Of a stretch of DNA of 64,000 nucleotides, positions 60,307 through 64,000 are shown piece after piece. A program made the position numbers and the translations under genes. Positions within the stretch are counted from its first letter, which is position 1, and every line of letters begins with the position of its first letter. This DNA comes from Rhodamnia argentea (Eukaryota; Streptophyta; Magnoliopsida; Myrtales; Myrtaceae), in NCBI RefSeq assembly GCF_020921035.1, contig NC_063154.1, positions 4,340,001-4,404,000 on the forward strand. Direction: 5' to 3'. The notes under the pieces were generated by a model. The model worked only from the letters and a program-made list of their open reading frames with translations. It was not told the DNA's origin and did no database searches.

Positions 60307-60840
60307 TATTTTTTTTGGTCAAAAAGAAATCGATACCATTCACTTAAAAGAGTTTAGTAAATACAAATCTGAAGCTTCGGAGAATAATAAATCAAAAAGG
60401 GCTGGTGGGGGATACATGACCCAATTTTTCGTTTGGCCTTAGCAATCCAATCCGTAATTTTGTTAGAGCCCCTTCTACAATGGGCCAGAGTTAAGCCCAA
60501 GAACCTCCTTAGCAGCTCTTGGGCCCGGTCAACAAGTGCTTGTACTTGCCACCGTGATCGGACAGACCGAGGACGCTTTCCCCAAGTACTTTGCAATCTG
60601 TCTCCATGCACGCTTAGCTTCATATCTAAAAGAGAGAATGACTAAGGTTTCCACTAACGCCAATGTTTCAACTTGTTCCACCGATTTCGCGTCTACCAGC
60701 TTTGCAAAACCATCTATCAAACGTCCGTTTGCGTCTCGACAAACACAAGCTATGGCACCCCTCATCGAGTCACCTGCAAATGAGCCGTCAATGTTGATCT
60801 TCAATGTCCCCAGGTCTAAAAGTTTCCATCTTTGAGGTGA
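60307..60840 (-). pseudogene. Truncated LINE: RNase H domain and 3' tail
   Basis: On the minus strand the first frame (60840 downward) encodes RWKLLDLGTLKINIDGSF, then GAIACVCRDANGRLIDGF, an RNase H-like (RVT_3) domain start with its catalytic aspartate in the IDGSF motif. A frame change follows, and further on AHCRRGSNKITDWIAKAKR resembles the end of that domain (HCRRxxNxxADWxA). The 3' end is an A-rich tail at 60307-60317 read on the minus strand. This is the 5'-truncated end of a plant non-LTR retrotransposon. It is not functional. Confidence 0.8.
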
Positions 60841-60882
60841 GTCTTTGCTTCATACCTCTTTCTTCTTCGTGTGCCCCGTCCA

Positions 60883-61101
60883 TGCTGCAACATTTTCATG
60901 AAAAGAACAAGGATGATAAACCGATTCTTGTTTTCTATATTTCACCGATCAAATACATTGTATATATAGGACTAAAATTCCAATTAGCATCCTAGAAATC
61001 TGCCTATACAATCTCCATGACTTGTATACACCTATACAATCTTCTATATAAGGGAAATAAAACAATCGACAACTAAGACAGAATCGTTGACTATCTCAAC
61101 A
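60883..61101 (-). mobile_element. 3' LTR of the copia element
   Basis: On the minus strand the LTR starts TGTTGAGATAGTC at 61101, right after the polypurine tract, and contains TATATATA near 60960-60966. The far end is uncertain; GTTGCAGCA ending at 60883 gives 219 bp and TG...CA ends. Its partner LTR is outside the window. Confidence 0.6.
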
Positions 61102-61110
61102 CTCCCCCTC
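61102..61110 (-). other. Polypurine tract of the copia element
   Basis: GAGGGGGAG on the minus strand lies directly before the LTR start at 61101. This primes plus-strand synthesis in LTR retrotransposons, and its position between the pol stop and the LTR is exact. Confidence 0.8.
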
Positions 61111-61127
61111 AAGTTGGTGCATAGATG

Positions 61128-63998
61128 TCACATGCCCAACTTGTCTAAGAACTTTGAGAGCACCCGATTGGATACCGCTTTGGTAAGGATGTCCGCTAAC
61201 CGATCTTCTGACCTAATCTTTGGTAGTTCCACAGTCTTTTCGTCCGGTTTCTCCTTAATGAAGAACCTATCCACCTCAACATGCTTTGTACGATCATGTT
61301 GAACTGGATTATGGGCTATGTCACATGCTGCTTTGTTGTCACAATATAGTTGAATTGGTTGCTCTGGGGAGTAGCCTAGGTCCTGTAAGAGAAATTTCAA
61401 CCAAAGTGCTTCACAAATTCCTAAGGCCATTCCTTCGTACTCAGCTTCTGCATTAGATCATGCAACAACATTTTGTTTCTTGCTTCTCCATGGCACTAGG
61501 TTCCCACCTACAAAGGTAAAGTATCCCAAAGTAGATCGCCTATCGCCAATTGCTCCCGCCCAATTAGCATCTGTATATACCTCGATACTTTGCTCGTTCG
61601 TTTTTCTAGAGAATAGAATTCCCTTTCCTGGAGCAGGTTTTAGATACCTCAAAATGCGCATGATTGCATTCATATGTTGCTCACTGGGATTATGCATGAA
61701 CCGACTAACGATACTCGGAGCATAGGTGAGATCCGGTCTTGTGTGAGCTAAGTACATCAATCTTCCAACAAGTCTCTAGTATCTCCCCCCGTCCACCGGT
61801 ACCTGGTTTGTCTCAATACATAACTTCAAACCCGCTTCAATTGGGGTGTCAGTTGGTTGGCAAGCAGACATACCGATTTCATGTATCAGATCTAAGGCAT
61901 ACTTTCTTTGAGATAAAAAGATTCCTTTACTTGATCGAGATACTTCAATTCCTAGAAAGTATTTTAGGGGGCCTAAGTCTTTCATTTCAAATTCCTTGAA
62001 CAAGTACTCCCGCAAAGCTCTCATTTCTTCTGGATCATTGCCTGTGATAATCATGTCATCCACATATACAATGAGTGCAGTAATTTTTCCATGTCGCTTC
62101 TTAAGAAATAATGTGTGATCTGAATTGCTTTGTCTGTAACCAAAGATTGTCATGGATTTGGTAAATCGTCCGAACCAAGCTCTAGGAGATTGTTTTAATC
62201 CATATAGTGATTTCTTCAACTTGCACACCTTTTGATTTTGTCTTTCTATCACCATGCACCCTGGAGGGAGATCCATGTATACTTCTTGAGATAGTTCGCC
62301 ATGTAGGAATGCGTTCTTCACATCAAACTGTTATAACGGCCAATCAAACTTTGCAGCTAAGGATAATAGGACTCGAATCGTGTTGATTTTGGCTACAGGT
62401 GCAAATGTTTCAATGTAGTCAATTCCATACGTTTGGGTATATCCTTTTGCCACCAATCTTGCCTTAAAGCGTTCGATTGTACCATCGGCTTTGTATTTCA
62501 CAATAAAGATCCATCGACACCCAATTGTTCTCTTTCTCGTGGGATGATCGACGAGCTCCCAAGTTTGGTTCTTTTGCAATGAGGCCATTTCTTCATTCAT
62601 CGCGGCTTTCCATCTTGGATCATTTAAGGCTTCCCGCACACTGTTAGGTATAGATACAATAGATAATTGATTGACAAATGACTGATTTGTTTTTGACAAG
62701 CGATGTGTAGCCATGTAATGATTCATGGGATATCTTACTTTACTAGACAATTGAGGTTCATATGTAGGTTTCGAAATACCTCTGGTGAGACGTTGTGGTA
62801 ATTGTCTTCTGGATGACTCAAGTGTTGTATAAGGAATAGCTTCAAACAACAATTGGTTTGGTGTATCAATCGGGAGGGACTCGGGCTCGGGTTCAGAAGT
62901 TTCCTAGCTTTTTGGATGCTCATTCCCACTTAGATCCAAGTTTTGACCACTAGGCTCCAACTCATCCGCTTCTACACTTATTGTGTCGTTGTGTAAGTTA
63001 TCACCACTCAAATCCGAGTTTCCTATATTTCGATCGGATACTTCTACCATATCTTCCTCAAGATCATATATAAGAGTTTGAATTTCCTCTAAATACTCCC
63101 CCTGAAAGTCGGACTCCAAAAAATACATAATATCTTCATGAAAGACATCCATAGTAACAAACATGCGTTTAGTAGGAGGATGATAGCATCCGTATCTTTT
63201 TTGATGAAGGGCATATCCAACAAAGACACATTTCAAGGCTCGAGGCATTAAATTACTGCGTTGGTGTGTGTGAAGATGAACATAGACAACGCATCCAAAG
63301 ACATGAGGGGGTAGATTTGGAACCGAGGGAGCAACAACAACTTCTGCAAGTGTTTGAAAGGGTGTTTTGAAGTTGAGAGAACGAGATGGAACACGGTTGA
63401 TGAGATATGCGGTAGAGAGAAGAGCTTCACCCCAGTAGTATAAGGCCATGTGAGCCTCGATTAGAGAAGCGTGAACGACCTCTAATAAGTGTCTATTCTT
63501 GCGCTCGGCCACACCATTCTATTGTGGTGTACCCGAACAACTGGTTTGATGGATCGAGCCATGAGATTCCAAAACATGCTGAAGTTCGGAATCTTGGTAT
63601 TCCTCGCCATTATCACTTCATAATACTTGCATGCGGGCATTGTACTGTGTACTAATGGTGTTATAAAACTTTTGAAAGAGCAACTTAACTTCGGATTTGG
63701 ATTTCATCAAACACAACCAAGTCATCCGAGTGCAATCATCTATAAAAGTAACAAACCAATGTGACCCCCCTAATGTGGGAACTTTGGATGGACCCCAAAC
63801 ATCAAAGTGAATAACCATAAAAGGAACTGGACTTTTATTTAAAATCAAAGGAAAAGAAGCACGATAGCTTTTTGCAAGTTCACACACATCACATTTGAAA
63901 ATAGAAATATCCAAATTCGTAAATAAACTAGGAAACAACCTTTTTAAATAACCAAATGAGGCATGTCCCAAACGTCGATGCCAGAGTCCGATCTTAGC
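61128..63998 (-). pseudogene. Ty1/copia polyprotein, decayed, 5' part outside the window
   Basis: Read leftward in one reading frame from 63998: the GAG-pre-integrase zinc region (SFGYLKRLFPSLF), integrase (HFDVWGPSKVPTLGGSHWFV, SDNGEEYQD, then AERKNRHLLEVVHASL), reverse transcriptase (DVKNAFLHGELSQEVYMD, LIVYVDDMIITGND with the YVDD catalytic motif) and RNase H (EVYTDANWAGAIGDRRST, KHVEVDRFFIKE). Domain order integrase-RT-RNase H shows Ty1/copia. Six internal stops break the frame at 63618-63620, 63519-63521, 62904-62906, 62331-62333, 61776-61778 and 61458-61460, and the last one before the PPT is near 61128. No frameshift is needed until just before the end. Family lineage is not assigned. 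Gag and the 5' LTR are beyond the right edge. It is non-coding today and likely silenced. Confidence 0.92.
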
Positions 63999-64000
63999 TA

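Overview
This is plant nuclear DNA. Multi-exon genes with GT-AG introns encode plant-specific families (NAC, ZAT-type C2H2, SKU5-similar, RABC, 4CL-like, BTR1), and they lie among LTR, TRIM, SINE, LINE and foldback repeats. Gene content points to a eudicot. The GA/CT tracts and the foldback repeats remind me of Myrtaceae such as Eucalyptus, but that is a weak impression from memory and was not searched.

Layout, left to right. A solo LTR carrying a 5S-rRNA-like segment (0.5 kb) is followed by an intronless C2H2 repressor (1.7-2.6 kb, +). A multicopper-oxidase-like SKS gene (5.6-8.4 kb, -) has a fresh 219/220-bp tandem duplication across its stop codon. A RABC/Rab18 GTPase gene follows (9.4-11.9 kb, -). 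The stretch from 12 to 19 kb has no gene and is rich in inverted repeats. Two NAC genes lie on the + strand (19.4-21.4 and 27.0-31.1 kb) with a five-copy minisatellite between them. The second has a 284-bp TRIM and SINEs in an intron. A 4-coumarate:CoA ligase-like gene (32.4-34.5 kb, +) is followed by a 13-exon kelch gene (35.8-40.9 kb, -) with a LINE remnant in one intron. A secreted glycine-rich protein gene (46.0-46.7 kb, +) sits before a three-KH RNA-binding gene of BTR1 type (47.8-54.3 kb, -). The right end (54.7-64 kb) is repeats: foldbacks, a possible nested solo LTR, a direct repeat, a LINE RNase H fragment, and the 3' part of a decayed Ty1/copia element that runs off the window.

The genes do not form a pathway. 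The clearest context signal is gene order. As I recall it, Arabidopsis has a C2H2 gene, NAC genes, this kelch gene and BTR1 side by side (At5g04390 to At5g04430), with a partial paralogous block around At3g10470 to At3g10500. The window appears to hold the same ancestral block, expanded by repeats and with SKS, RABC, 4CL-like and glycine-rich genes in between.

Exon boundaries were placed by hand from splice consensus, reading frame and remembered family alignments. For every multi-exon gene the exon lengths add up to an unbroken frame. I did not find anything I would call a new biological system. The most unusual items are the duplication across the SKS stop codon, the 5S-bearing solo LTR, the miniature retrotransposon, a GC-AG intron, and a copia coding frame broken only by C-to-T type stops.
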